Assembly: GCA_018373675.1 (NCBI GenBank)
Contig: JAHAGQ010000019.1
Location: 1-39,191, forward strand
Direction: 5' to 3'
DNA length: 39,191 nt
From: Collinsella sp.
GTDB taxonomy: Bacteria; Actinomycetota; Coriobacteriia; Coriobacteriales; Coriobacteriaceae
Below the pieces are notes generated by a model, which was not told the origin of the DNA, searched no databases, and worked only from the letters and a program-made list of their open reading frames with translations. The position numbers and the translations under genes are program-made. The stretch's first letter is position 1, and the number at the start of each line of letters is the position of its first letter. Positions 1 to 7,224 of this stretch are shown in pieces.

Positions 1-2
1 GC

Positions 3-233
3 TACCTGAAGGGGAAGAGCTCGCTGATGGCATTCGACAAGCACGCGAACATGAAGTACAAGTTCGGCAACAGGAAGTTCTGGGCGGAGGGCTACTACGC
101 GTCCACCGTCGGCCTGAACGAGGCCACCATTGCGAAGTACATCCGGGAGCAGGAGAAGGCCGACATCGCGATCGACCGGCTGAGCGTCAAGGAGTGCGAG
201 GACCCCTTCGGTAGGGGGCCGGGGCGTAAATAG
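3..233 (+). CDS. tnpA: IS200-type Y1 transposase, 3' part only (cut by window edge)
   Basis: This is the C-terminal end (about 76 residues) of a Y1/HUH single-strand transposase of the IS200/IS605 group, which excises and inserts the element as single-stranded DNA through a 5'-phosphotyrosine. The reading frame is open from base 3, so the gene starts outside the window. The stretch GYYASTVGLNEATIAKYI is typical of IS200 TnpA: the Tyr of AKYIREQE should be the catalytic residue, and the DPFG ending matches the usual C-terminus. The catalytic HUH histidines lie upstream and cannot be checked. No tnpB follows, which suggests the IS200 subgroup carrying only tnpA. Family assignment is by remembered motif. 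Confidence 0.85.
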   Translation, partial: YLKGKSSLMAFDKHANMKYKFGNRKFWAEGYYASTVGLNEATIAKYIREQEKADIAIDRLSVKECEDPFGRGPGRK

Positions 234-372
234 CGCCGGTTTGACCGGCCCGTCACGGGTCAATCTGCAGTGCGGCCCGAACCCCGTGAGGGCCGGCGCC
301 TTTAGACGCGTGCCGGAAATCCATGGGTTATACCCTAAGAGCAAACCACCCCTTTTAGGGGTGGTTTTGATT
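234..372 (+). mobile_element. Probable right end of the IS200-type element, with subterminal hairpin
   Basis: After the transposase stop the DNA is rich in small GC palindromes and ends in a 10-bp perfect hairpin, AAACCACCCC (343-352) with GGGGTGGTTT (358-367), loop TTTTA. IS200/IS605 ends are recognised as subterminal hairpins, so this may be the right-end hairpin. It is followed by only four T's and could also work as a terminator. The exact element boundary is not visible because the left end is outside the window. Confidence 0.45.
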
Positions 373-462
373 TCCAAAGACTTTGCATGACAAAGGGGCG
401 TTCCTTTGCTGCGTCCACTGTTGACGGCTACACTCAGAGAGCGTCCCAAATTAGCTATCATT

Positions 463-777
463 TTATTTGGCAAGCAATATCTGCAGGTAATCGCGCTTTC
501 TGTGGAGGACGCGGTCGATATAGACCTTCTGGTGATAGCGGTAAAACGCGAGATAATTGTCACAGATCACGAACCGGTAATCGGAGCGTAGGGGATGGAT
601 CGATGAAAGTGGCGTGCCCGACTCCGGGAAGCTGGAGAGCAGGTCTATCCGAGCGAGGATGCCCTCTACGATTCTCTCCGCTGCTGCGGGATTGTCCTTT
701 TCGACGGCAATATAGTCCCAGATGTCGTCGAGATCTTGCAGAGCCAGCGGAGAGTAGACGACCGCGCAGCTATGCAT
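463..777 (-). CDS. ParE/RelE-type toxin of a type II toxin-antitoxin pair
   Basis: A 104-residue protein with the ParE/RelE fold signature: an N-terminal beta strand (VVYSPLALQDLDDIWDYI), a helical pair carrying ERIVEGILARIDLL, the FPESGTPL turn, then RFVICDNYLAFYRY and a C-terminal VYIDRVLHRKRDYLQIL strand. The order and length fit the family, which includes gyrase poisons (ParE) and ribosome-dependent mRNases (RelE/YoeB); motif reading cannot choose between them. The ATG at 777 overlaps the antitoxin stop by 8 nt, so translation is probably coupled. A longer frame opens upstream, but it lies inside the antitoxin gene and has no family match there. The order is antitoxin first, toxin second. 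Confidence 0.85.
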   Translation of the reverse strand: MHSCAVVYSPLALQDLDDIWDYIAVEKDNPAAAERIVEGILARIDLLSSFPESGTPLSSIHPLRSDYRFVICDNYLAFYRYHQKVYIDRVLHRKRDYLQILLAK

Positions 778-1033
778 GGCTTGCGGCCTTGCGGCGGAAG
801 TGCTCGGCGACGTTGTCCGACGAGACCCATCCGCTCTCATCACCCGAGCTGCGCCCGCGCTCAAGCTCCGACATCAGCGTGCTGATGGCGCAAAATCGGT
901 CGTAATCTTTCATGTCGAGCACAGCGTAGCAACCGTGCCCATTTTTGGTCAGAAACACCGGGGAGCCCTCGTGGACATCGGAGAGCACCTCGTTGTAATT
1001 GCGCAAATCGGAAACAGGTTTAATGGCAGGCAT
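770..1033 (-). CDS. Phd/YefM-type antitoxin
   Basis: An 87-residue protein beginning MPAIKPVSDLRNYNEVL, the classic N-terminus of Phd/YefM antitoxins, whose N-terminal half binds operator DNA and whose disordered C-terminal half wraps the toxin. The central GSPVFLTKNGHGCYAVLDMKDYD is the family's conserved strand-turn-strand. I chose the ATG at 1033 because GGAG lies 7 nt upstream; a TTG at 1045 is possible but its only ribosome site would be internal. It overlaps the ParE/RelE-type toxin by 8 nt (770-777). Such pairs are normally autorepressed by the complex at the antitoxin promoter, which here should lie between 1034 and about 1115. Confidence 0.85.
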   Translation of the reverse strand: MPAIKPVSDLRNYNEVLSDVHEGSPVFLTKNGHGCYAVLDMKDYDRFCAISTLMSELERGRSSGDESGWVSSDNVAEHFRRKAASHA

Positions 1034-1114
1034 GTAAGGCTCCAATCGATGTACGGGAACTTACGATAAATTATACGAATAATATACAGCACCTGCCAGC
1101 CAAAATACCCCCAC

Positions 1115-1149
1115 ACAAAACGAGCCCCTGGCCAATCGGCCAGGGGCTC
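1115..1149 (-). terminator. Rho-independent terminator of the ABC exporter operon
   Basis: A perfect 12-bp stem, GAGCCCCTGGCC (1122-1133) with GGCCAGGGGCTC (1138-1149), loop AATC. Read on the minus strand it is followed by a T-rich tail (CGTTTTGTG). It lies 165 nt beyond the end of the exporter genes and before the antitoxin, so it probably ends that transcript. Confidence 0.7.
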
Positions 1150-1192
1150 ACAATCTTTTATTCCGCTCTAAGTGACGGGCTGATTGTGCGCA

Positions 1193-1300
1193 GGAGGGTG
1201 CCCCGGGGGCGGCGGGGTATTTCCTCCGCGCGCAGTTTCGCAGCGCAGCGAGAATGTTTGAGCACGGAGGAATTGCCCCGCCACCCTCGGGGCGCCCTCC
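1193..1300. repeat. 108-nt palindromic element with 36-nt arms and a 36-nt centre
   Basis: Left arm 1193-1228 and right arm 1265-1300 are inverted copies matching at 31 of 36 positions; both begin or end with GGAGGG/CCCTCC and TTCCTCCG/CGGAGGAA. The centre (1229-1264) is also 36 nt and carries GCAGTTTCGCAGCGCAGCG. It sits just past the 3' end of the exporter operon. It could be a folded 3' untranslated structure or a small dispersed repeat; no second copy was seen in this window. Confidence 0.6.
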
Positions 1301-1314
1301 GTCAGTAACCGGTC

Positions 1315-3234
1315 CTACTCGAGCTCAAACGCTCCGGTGTACAGCTGGTAGTAATACCCGCGCTTGGCGATCAGCTCGTCGTGATTGCCGCGCTCAATGA
1401 TGCGGCCGTGGTCCAGGCAGATGATCGCGTCGGAGTTGCGCACGGTGGACAGGCGGTGCGCGATGACAAACGTCGTGCGGCCCTCCATGAGCTTGTCCAT
1501 GCCTGCCTGCACGATGGCCTCGGTGCGGGTGTCGATGGAGCTCGTGGCCTCGTCCAGAATCATTGCCGGCGGATCGGCGACGGCGGCGCGTGCGATCGAA
1601 ATCAGCTGGCGCTGGCCCTGCGACAGCTGCGCGCCGTTGCCGGTGAGCATGGTGTCGTAGCCGTCGGGCAGGCGGGTGATAAAGTCGTCAGCGCCCGCGA
1701 GCTTGGCAGCCGCGATGCACTCCTCGTCGGTGGCATCCAGGTTGCCGTAGCGGATGTTATCCATCACGGTGCCGGTGAACAGGTTCACGTCCTGCAACAC
1801 GACGCCCAGCGAGCGGCGCAGATCGGCCTTGCGGATCTTGTTGACGTTGATGCCGTCGTAGCGGATCTTGCCATCGGCGATGTCATAGAAGCGGTTGATG
1901 AGGTTGGTGATGGTCGTCTTGCCGGCACCGGTGGCACCGACAAACGCGACCTTCTGGCCCGGCTTGGCAAACACGGACACGCCGTGCAGCACCTCATGGT
2001 CGGGTGTGTATCCAAAGTCCACGTTGTCCATGACCAGGTCGCCGCGCAGCGGTACGTACTCGATCTCGCCGGTTGCGCGGTGCGGATGCTTCCACGCCCA
2101 CATGCCGGTGTGGTGGTCGGCTTCCTCGAGCTGCCAGGTATCGGGGTTCACCTGCGCGTTGACGAGCGTCACGTAGCCTTCGTCGGTCTCGGGCTTCTCG
2201 TCGATGAGCTCAAAGATACGGTCGGCGCCGGCGAGGCCCATGACCACGGCGTTGATCTGCTGCGAGATCTGGCCGATCTGTCCGCAGAACTGCTTGGTCA
2301 TGTTGAGGAACGGCACTACGACGGCGATGGACAGCGTCATGCCCGAGATGCTCAGGTTGGGCACGCCCAGCGCCAGGAAAATGCCGCCTGCCAGTGCGAC
2401 CAGCACGTAGAGCAGGTTTCCCAGGTTCATAAGGATGGGCATGAGGATGTTGGCGTACATGTTGGCCTTCTGCGAGACCTCGAAGAGCTTTTCGTTGCGC
2501 TCGTCAAAATCGGCCTCGGCGGCAGACTCGTGACAGAACGCCTTGACGACTTTCTGGCCGTTCATGACTTCCTCGATATGGCCCTCGACCACGCCGAGCT
2601 CGGTCTGCTGCGCGATAAAGAAGCGCGCGGAGTTGGAGCCGAGCAGCTTGGTCATAAAGGTCATAAAGGCGACGCCGGCAATGATGACCAGGCACATCCA
2701 CACGCTGTAATACAGCATGATGAAGAACACGGTGACGATGACGATGATCGTCATGAGCAGGTTGGGCAGCGACTGGCTGATCATCTGACGCAGCGTGTCG
2801 ATGTCGTTGGTGTAGTGGCTCATGATGTCGCCGCGCTGGTGCGTGTCGAAGTAGCGAATCGGCAGGTCCTGCATGCGGTTGAACATCTTCTCGCGCAGCT
2901 TCTCGAGCGAGCCCTGCGTGACGATGGCCATGGCGCGGTTCCAGAACAGCGAGGACAGGATGCCGACGCCGTAGATGCAGGCGAGGGTGGTCACGAGCTG
3001 TGCGATCTTGGGCTGTGCAGCTTCCCAATCGCCCGACTGCCACGATTCGCTAATAATCTGCAGGGCGCTCTGAAGGAAGGTCGCGCCGATGGAGTTGATG
3101 ATGGCGCAGAGCACCACGCCGACGACGACGAGGGGCAAAAGCACGGGGTAGAAGCCAAAGAGCGTCTTGATGAGGCGCGACATGGTGCCGCCCTTGCGGT
3201 TGAGCGCGCGCTCGGCGGTCGTTGCCTTACTCAT
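1315..3234 (-). CDS. ABC exporter half-transporter (membrane + ATPase), consensus-site subunit
   Basis: A 639-residue type IV ABC exporter half: about six membrane helices in the first 330 residues, then an ATPase domain. Visible motifs: Walker A GATGAGKTT (about 431-439), Walker B MILDEATSSID with the catalytic Glu, and switch histidine IAHRLS. The signature loop reads LSQGQ instead of LSGGQ. It pairs with the adjacent 604-residue half, whose own Walker B and switch residues are altered; both changes would fall in one composite ATP site, the hallmark of heterodimeric multidrug or peptide exporters (LmrCD, BmrCD, TM287/288). The ATG at 3234 overlaps the upstream stop by 8 nt (ATGAGTAA), indicating coupled translation. 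An upstream in-frame extension lies inside the neighbouring gene and is not transporter-like. Substrate unknown. Confidence 0.9.
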   Translation of the reverse strand: MSKATTAERALNRKGGTMSRLIKTLFGFYPVLLPLVVVGVVLCAIINSIGATFLQSALQIISESWQSGDWEAAQPKIAQLVTTLACIYGVGILSSLFWNRAMAIVTQGSLEKLREKMFNRMQDLPIRYFDTHQRGDIMSHYTNDIDTLRQMISQSLPNLLMTIIVIVTVFFIMLYYSVWMCLVIIAGVAFMTFMTKLLGSNSARFFIAQQTELGVVEGHIEEVMNGQKVVKAFCHESAAEADFDERNEKLFEVSQKANMYANILMPILMNLGNLLYVLVALAGGIFLALGVPNLSISGMTLSIAVVVPFLNMTKQFCGQIGQISQQINAVVMGLAGADRIFELIDEKPETDEGYVTLVNAQVNPDTWQLEEADHHTGMWAWKHPHRATGEIEYVPLRGDLVMDNVDFGYTPDHEVLHGVSVFAKPGQKVAFVGATGAGKTTITNLINRFYDIADGKIRYDGINVNKIRKADLRRSLGVVLQDVNLFTGTVMDNIRYGNLDATDEECIAAAKLAGADDFITRLPDGYDTMLTGNGAQLSQGQRQLISIARAAVADPPAMILDEATSSIDTRTEAIVQAGMDKLMEGRTTFVIAHRLSTVRNSDAIICLDHGRIIERGNHDELIAKRGYYYQLYTGAFELE

Positions 3235-5041
3235 GTGCCTCGCCTCCTTCCTGGGTCTGAGCCTGCGTTGCGGATGCCTCGGTGTCGGCCTCGACGGCCC
3301 CTTCGCCCTCGGCAGACATCTTGTTTTGCGAGGTGAAGGTCTCGCGGTAGATCTCGCTCGTCTTAAGCAGCTCGTCATGGTTGCCGATCTGCGCGATGCG
3401 GCCGCCCTCCATGACGATGATGCGGTCTGCATCCTGTACGGAGCTAATGCGCTGGGCGATGATGAGCTTGGTCGTGTTAGGCAGATAGCTTGCCAACCCT
3501 GCGCGAATCTTGGCGTCGGTCTTGGTGTCGACGGCGCTGGTGGAGTCGTCCAGGATCAAGATCTTGGGGCGACGCAGCAGGGCACGCGCAATGCACAGGC
3601 GCTGCTTCTGACCGCCCGAGACATTGGAGCCGCCCTGCTCGATCCAAGTGTCATAGCCCTTGGGGAAGCCATCGACAAACTCGTCGGCGCAGGCCAGATG
3701 TGCCGCCTCGCGGACCTCTTTGTCGGTGGCGTTCGGGTCGCCCCAACGCAGGTTCTCGGCAATCGTGCCGCTAAACAGCACGTTTTTCTGCAATACCATG
3801 GCCACTTGGTGGCGCAGGGCGTCCAAGTCGTAGTCGCGCACATCCACGCCGCCCACGCGCACGGTGCCTTCGGTGGCGTCGTACAGGCGGGCGATGAGGT
3901 TTACAAGCGTGGACTTGGCCGAGCCGGTGCCGCCGATAATGCCGATGGTCTCGCCGTTCTTAATGTGCAGGTCGATATCGTCGAGCGCCTGGCGCTTCGC
4001 ATGCGCGGAATACTTAAAGCTCACGTGGTCAAAGTCGATGGAGCCATCGGCGACCTCGAGCACGGGCTCGGCGGGATCGGCGATCGTGGGCTCGGCGGCC
4101 AGCACCTCGGTGATGCGGTGCGCCGATTCGTCGGCCATGGTCACCATGACAAAGATCATCGACAGCTGCATCAGACTCATGAGGATTTGGAAGCCATAGG
4201 TAAAGATCGAGGAGAGCTGGCCCACGTCGAACAGCGTGCCCTGGCTCGTGATGATGAGCTTGGAGCCCAGGTAGATGATGACGACAAACGCGCCGTTGAC
4301 GCAGATGTTCATCATGGGGTTGTTAAAGGCGAGCAGCTTCTCGGCGCGGGTGAAGTCCATCTGGACGTCGCGCGCAGCGGTCGCGAACTTCTCCTTCTCA
4401 AAGTCTTCGCGCACATAGCTCTTAACTACGCGCATGCCGGTGACGTTTTCCTCGACGGACTCGTTAAGGGCGTCGTACTTGTGGAACACGCGCGAGAAGA
4501 TGGGGCGCACCTTAAAGATGATAAAGAACAGTCCAAAGCCCAGCAGCGGAATGATGACCAGATAGACCATGGCAACGCTGCCGCCCATGATAAATGCCAT
4601 GGTAAAGGCGAAGATCAATACCAGCGGCGCGCGCACGGCGATACGGATGATCATCATAAAGGCCTGCTGCACGTTGTTGATATCGGTGGTCAGGCGCGTG
4701 ACGAGCGAGGAGCTCGAGAACTCATCGATGTTGGCAAAGCTGAACGTCTGGATCTTGTAGAACAGGTCGTGACGCAGGTTCTTAGCGAAGCCGCAACTCG
4801 CATGGCTGCAGGTGACGCCGGCAGCGGCGCCAAAAGCGAGCGACGTCAGCGCGATGAGCACCAAAAAGCCCGCGGTGGGAAGCATCTCGGCTACGGTGGC
4901 GCCGTCTTTGATGGCGTCGATCAGGTTGGCGGTGATAAATGGAATCAGCATCTCGCAGAGCACCTCGCCAAGCACGAGCAATGGCGTGGCAACGGTGACT
5001 TTCATATAGTCGCGGATGCTGCCCATGAGGGTTTTAATCAT
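3227..5041 (-). CDS. ABC exporter half-transporter (membrane + ATPase), degenerate-site subunit
   Basis: A 604-residue ABC exporter half with an N-terminal six-helix domain (roughly 1-310) and a C-terminal ATPase. Walker A is GGTGSAKST (about 366), with Ala where the usual lysine-loop Gly stands; the signature is a normal VSGGQKQR (about 470); Walker B is LILDDSTSAVD, with Asp replacing the catalytic Glu; and the switch histidine is Gln (IAQRISS). These are the known degenerate-site substitutions of heterodimeric exporters, so this subunit should bind ATP without efficient hydrolysis. The C-terminus is a Glu/Ala-rich tail. It overlaps the MarR gene by 8 nt (ATGATTAA) and the next exporter gene by 8 nt, forming a three-gene operon. 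Confidence 0.9.
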   Translation of the reverse strand: MIKTLMGSIRDYMKVTVATPLLVLGEVLCEMLIPFITANLIDAIKDGATVAEMLPTAGFLVLIALTSLAFGAAAGVTCSHASCGFAKNLRHDLFYKIQTFSFANIDEFSSSSLVTRLTTDINNVQQAFMMIIRIAVRAPLVLIFAFTMAFIMGGSVAMVYLVIIPLLGFGLFFIIFKVRPIFSRVFHKYDALNESVEENVTGMRVVKSYVREDFEKEKFATAARDVQMDFTRAEKLLAFNNPMMNICVNGAFVVIIYLGSKLIITSQGTLFDVGQLSSIFTYGFQILMSLMQLSMIFVMVTMADESAHRITEVLAAEPTIADPAEPVLEVADGSIDFDHVSFKYSAHAKRQALDDIDLHIKNGETIGIIGGTGSAKSTLVNLIARLYDATEGTVRVGGVDVRDYDLDALRHQVAMVLQKNVLFSGTIAENLRWGDPNATDKEVREAAHLACADEFVDGFPKGYDTWIEQGGSNVSGGQKQRLCIARALLRRPKILILDDSTSAVDTKTDAKIRAGLASYLPNTTKLIIAQRISSVQDADRIIVMEGGRIAQIGNHDELLKTSEIYRETFTSQNKMSAEGEGAVEADTEASATQAQTQEGGEAHE

Positions 5042-5537
5042 CCAGTTCCTCCCAGGTTACACGGATTTTCTCGAGCATTTCGGCGAGCTGCTCGCGCTCG
5101 TCGTGGGTGAGGGCGCTAAAGGCCTGCTCTCTAAAGCGGATGCGGGCTGCCTGCTCAACACGGGCCTTTTCCCATCCCGCGTCGGTCAGGCGGATGGTGA
5201 GCTGCCGACGGTCTTTGGGATTGCGACTGCGCTCGATAAGACCGCCCAGTTCGAGCTTGGACAGAATCTCGGAAAGGGACCCCGGCTTGAGGTCGAAGTG
5301 CATGCCAAGTTCCTGTTGGGACAGCTCGCCGGTAGGCTGCTTGGCGAGCAGGCAGACGATGGGCGCCTTGCCAGATATGCCGCCGCCGTGAAAATGCATG
5401 TAATGGCCGCAAAATCCCAGCCCATGGAGGATTCTCTTGGCGAGACGGTCCTCCTTGGACTGGGTCTCGGGCTCGTCTGCCGGCCGTGAGGGGTCGCCGC
5501 CGGGTTCATGCGGATAGGCGAGTGGTTCAACACACAT
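5034..5537 (-). CDS. MarR-family transcriptional regulator of the exporter operon
   Basis: A 167-residue winged-helix protein. Recognition region: LSQQELGMHFDLKPGSLSEILSKLELGGLIERSRNPKDRRQ, where the DRR of the wing is the family's most conserved feature; the N- and C-terminal helices (dimerisation) flank it. It is the first gene of an operon with the two ABC exporter halves, overlapping the next gene by 8 nt, so it very likely represses its own promoter and is released by an exporter substrate. The start at 5537 has AAGGAG 12 nt upstream, a rather long spacer; an internal start is possible because the first 30 residues are low complexity. The inverted repeat in the promoter is a good operator candidate. 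Confidence 0.88.
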   Translation of the reverse strand: MCVEPLAYPHEPGGDPSRPADEPETQSKEDRLAKRILHGLGFCGHYMHFHGGGISGKAPIVCLLAKQPTGELSQQELGMHFDLKPGSLSEILSKLELGGLIERSRNPKDRRQLTIRLTDAGWEKARVEQAARIRFREQAFSALTHDEREQLAEMLEKIRVTWEELDD

Positions 5538-5558
5538 ATCTAAGCTTCGCTCCTTTCT

Positions 5559-5621
5559 TTAGTTAGGTAGTGGAATTGTTTTGTGCCTAACTAATTTAGG
5601 AGCGTGAGAAATCAATGTCAA
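5559..5621 (-). promoter_or_regulatory. Promoter and MarR operator of the exporter operon
   Basis: On the minus strand: -35 TTGACA (5621-5616), 17-nt spacer, -10 TAAATT (5598-5593). A perfect 9-bp inverted repeat, TTAGTTAGG (5559-5567) and CCTAACTAA (5586-5594), overlaps the -10 and the likely start region, with arm centres 27 nt apart. This is the expected layout for repression by the MarR protein encoded immediately downstream. Everything stated is visible in the bases; the regulator-operator pairing is inferred. Confidence 0.75.
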
Positions 5622-5636
5622 GGTACCAAACTAGTG

Positions 5637-5848
5637 GTTACGCGGTTTTACCAAACCGCGTAACGGCTCGACGCTGCAAACCCGCCAGAGCGGCAATCTG
5701 CCTTTCAACTTCGGCGGCATGACCAGAAGGTCAATGCCGCCTCGTTTCAAGGCACCTTGCTCACTCTGGCGGGTTTTCGCTGACTTCGCCAAAACATCGG
5801 CGTTGCCCGACCAGTCGTTTTGGCACTTAGGGACGTTCCTTATGTGCC
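5637..5848 (+). repeat. Composite structured repeat, copy A
   Basis: Three parts in order. (1) A 12-bp perfect hairpin, GTTACGCGGTTT (5637-5648)/AAACCGCGTAAC (5653-5664). (2) A 99-nt nested hairpin: outer stem AAACCCGCCAGAG (5678-5690)/CTCTGGCGGGTTT (5764-5776), middle pairs GCAA/TTGC and GCCTT/AAGGC, inner stem GGCGGCAT (5713-5720)/ATGCCGCC (5734-5741), tip GACC-AGAA-GGTC. (3) GCCAAAACATCGGCG followed by the palindrome GGCACTTAGGGACGTTCC...GTGCC (5822-5848). The same order recurs at 34369-34635, and part 2 plus the AAACATCGG motif at 12850-12971. This copy lies between divergent genes, so it is not a shared terminator. Confidence 0.75.
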
Positions 5849-5884
5849 GGCACTTGGGGACACTCCTTGGGCTAATTGCCGGGA

Positions 5885-5940
5885 TAGTCGTTGGGGACGT
5901 TCTTGTTTGACTAGTCATTTAAGAACGTCCCCAACGACTA
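5885..5940. repeat. 56-bp palindrome, full copy 1
   Basis: TAGTCGTTGGGGACGTTCTT (5885-5904) and its exact complement (5921-5940) flank a centre holding GACTAGTC. It matches the 56-bp palindrome at 17491-17546; half copies lie at 18934-18962 and 34553-34583. It ends the repeat cluster upstream of the pyridoxamine kinase gene. Possibly a REP-like dispersed element; function unknown. Confidence 0.8.
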
Positions 5941-6069
5941 CCTCGTTTTCGTAACCTTTTCGCAACAATGCGCTCTTCGCGACCGTAGCGCCCGCTCACA
6001 ACGTCCCCTGCGCTACACTTAGTCGCACTGTGGCGCTGCTGCGCCGTGCCCGAACCAAGGGAGACCCTC

Positions 6070-6894
6070 ATGAAGAACACTCAGCTGCTGCTGATCAACG
6101 ATATGTGCGGCTACGGCAAGGTCGCGCTTTCCGCCATGCTGCCGGTGCTGTCGCACATGGGCTACCGCATCCACAACCTGCCGACGGCACTTGTGTCCGA
6201 TACGCTCAACTATCCCAAGTTCTACATCCACGACACCACCGAGTACGTGCGCCAGAGCCTCGCCATCTGGGAGGAGCTCGGCTTTGAGTTCGACGCCATC
6301 TCTACCGGCTTTATCGTGACCGAGGAAGAGACGCGCATCATTTCGGACTTCTGCCACCGTCGCGCGCAAAAGGGTACCAAGGTGTTCGTCGACCCCATCA
6401 TGGGCGACAACGGCAAGCTCTACGCCGGCGTGCCCGAGTCCACGATCGGTCTCATGCGCAGCCTGCTCGAGTGCGCCGACTATGCGGTGCCAAACTACAC
6501 CGAGGCGTGCCTGCTCACCGATACGCCCATTGCCGAGCAAATCACGCCCGATGAGGGCCGCACTCTTGTGGATGCCGTGCGTGCCCTGGGCGCCAAGTCG
6601 GTGGTCATTACGAGCGCTGTGGTCGACGGTGCGAATGTCGTCATCGGTTACGACCATGTGGCGGGGGAGTACTTCACGATTCCCTTCGACCTGATCCCGG
6701 TCTATTTCCCGGGCACGGGCGACACGTTCTCGGCGGTGCTCGTCGGCCGCGTTATGGCAGGTTGGAGTCTGCAGCGCGCGACGTCCGATGCCATGCGCGT
6801 GGTGGCTGAGCTTATCGAGCGCAATGCCGACCAAGAGGATAAGTCGGCTGGCCTTCCCATCGAGGCCTGCCTGGACGTGATTGACCATGAGTAA
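6070..6894 (+). CDS. pdxY: Pyridoxamine/pyridoxal kinase
   Basis: A 274-residue ribokinase-fold enzyme of the PdxY/PdxK type, which phosphorylates vitamin B6 vitamers to make pyridoxal 5'-phosphate in the cytosol (salvage). Evidence: N-terminal NDMCGYGKVALSAMLPVLS, the family's opening strand and glycine turn; VFVDPIMGDNGKLYAG in the middle; PNYTEACLLT; and the anion hole with catalytic base PGTGDTFSAVL (Asp218). Length is normal for the family. The ATG at 6070 is preceded by AAGGGAG; a GTG at 6046 lies in frame but lacks a ribosome site. Its stop overlaps the next gene by 8 nt (ATGAGTAA), so the two are coupled. Choice of substrate among B6 vitamers is inferred. Confidence 0.85.
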   Translation: MKNTQLLLINDMCGYGKVALSAMLPVLSHMGYRIHNLPTALVSDTLNYPKFYIHDTTEYVRQSLAIWEELGFEFDAISTGFIVTEEETRIISDFCHRRAQKGTKVFVDPIMGDNGKLYAGVPESTIGLMRSLLECADYAVPNYTEACLLTDTPIAEQITPDEGRTLVDAVRALGAKSVVITSAVVDGANVVIGYDHVAGEYFTIPFDLIPVYFPGTGDTFSAVLVGRVMAGWSLQRATSDAMRVVAELIERNADQEDKSAGLPIEACLDVIDHE

Positions 6895-7216
6895 TGCTGA
6901 TGAGGGCGGCGTCAAGCCTGCGGGCGAGAACAAGCCGCTCGGCGCGCCGCGTGGCAAGCGTCCGCGTATCCGCGTGAGCTGCGTGGACCAGCTGGGTGCG
7001 TGCCGCTGCCACCATGGTCACAAGCCGGGCGACGTCTTTGACTTCGACCGAGACCGCGGCAAGATGTGCGCTATGGCCTGCCATGTGGGCTTTCCCTATA
7101 TCGATATCCTGCGCTATGGCGGAACCGTGCCTGGCAACGAGCCCGGCACGGCAAAGTTCTGCTGCCCCGAGGTCGATACGCTGAACGTCTGGCTTGCCGA
7201 GATCGTCGACGAGTAG
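6887..7216 (+). CDS. Small cysteine-rich protein, TIGR04076-like
   Basis: A 109-residue protein with conserved-looking cysteines: VSCVDQLGACRCHHGHKPGD, KMCAMACHVGFPYIDILRYGG and FCCPEVDTLNVWLAEIVD. This arrangement resembles the uncharacterised TIGR04076 family, from memory. The Cys and His residues could bind a metal or form a redox site, but nothing shows which. The ATG at 6887 overlaps the pyridoxamine kinase stop by 8 nt, so they are co-translated; a link to B6 metabolism is only positional. The first 25 residues are polar and probably disordered. No signal peptide or membrane span, so it is probably cytosolic. Confidence 0.65.
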   Translation: MSNADEGGVKPAGENKPLGAPRGKRPRIRVSCVDQLGACRCHHGHKPGDVFDFDRDRGKMCAMACHVGFPYIDILRYGGTVPGNEPGTAKFCCPEVDTLNVWLAEIVDE

Positions 7217-7224
7217 TCGAGCGC

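Noticed and set aside
1381..3336. A 651-codon plus-strand frame opposite the ABC exporter
   Set aside because: Its amino acids are low-complexity (His, Asp, Gly, Val rich) with no family motif, as expected from the complement of a G+C-rich gene. The minus-strand frame has all ABC motifs.
3167..5110. A 647-codon plus-strand frame opposite the second exporter half and MarR gene
   Set aside because: Same reason: antisense shadow of real genes with strong motifs.
5631..5918. Frames in the repeat clusters (also 34357-34797) that share peptide pieces
   Set aside because: The shared peptides come only from the shared palindromic repeats; no ribosome site, and the hairpin structure explains the similarity.
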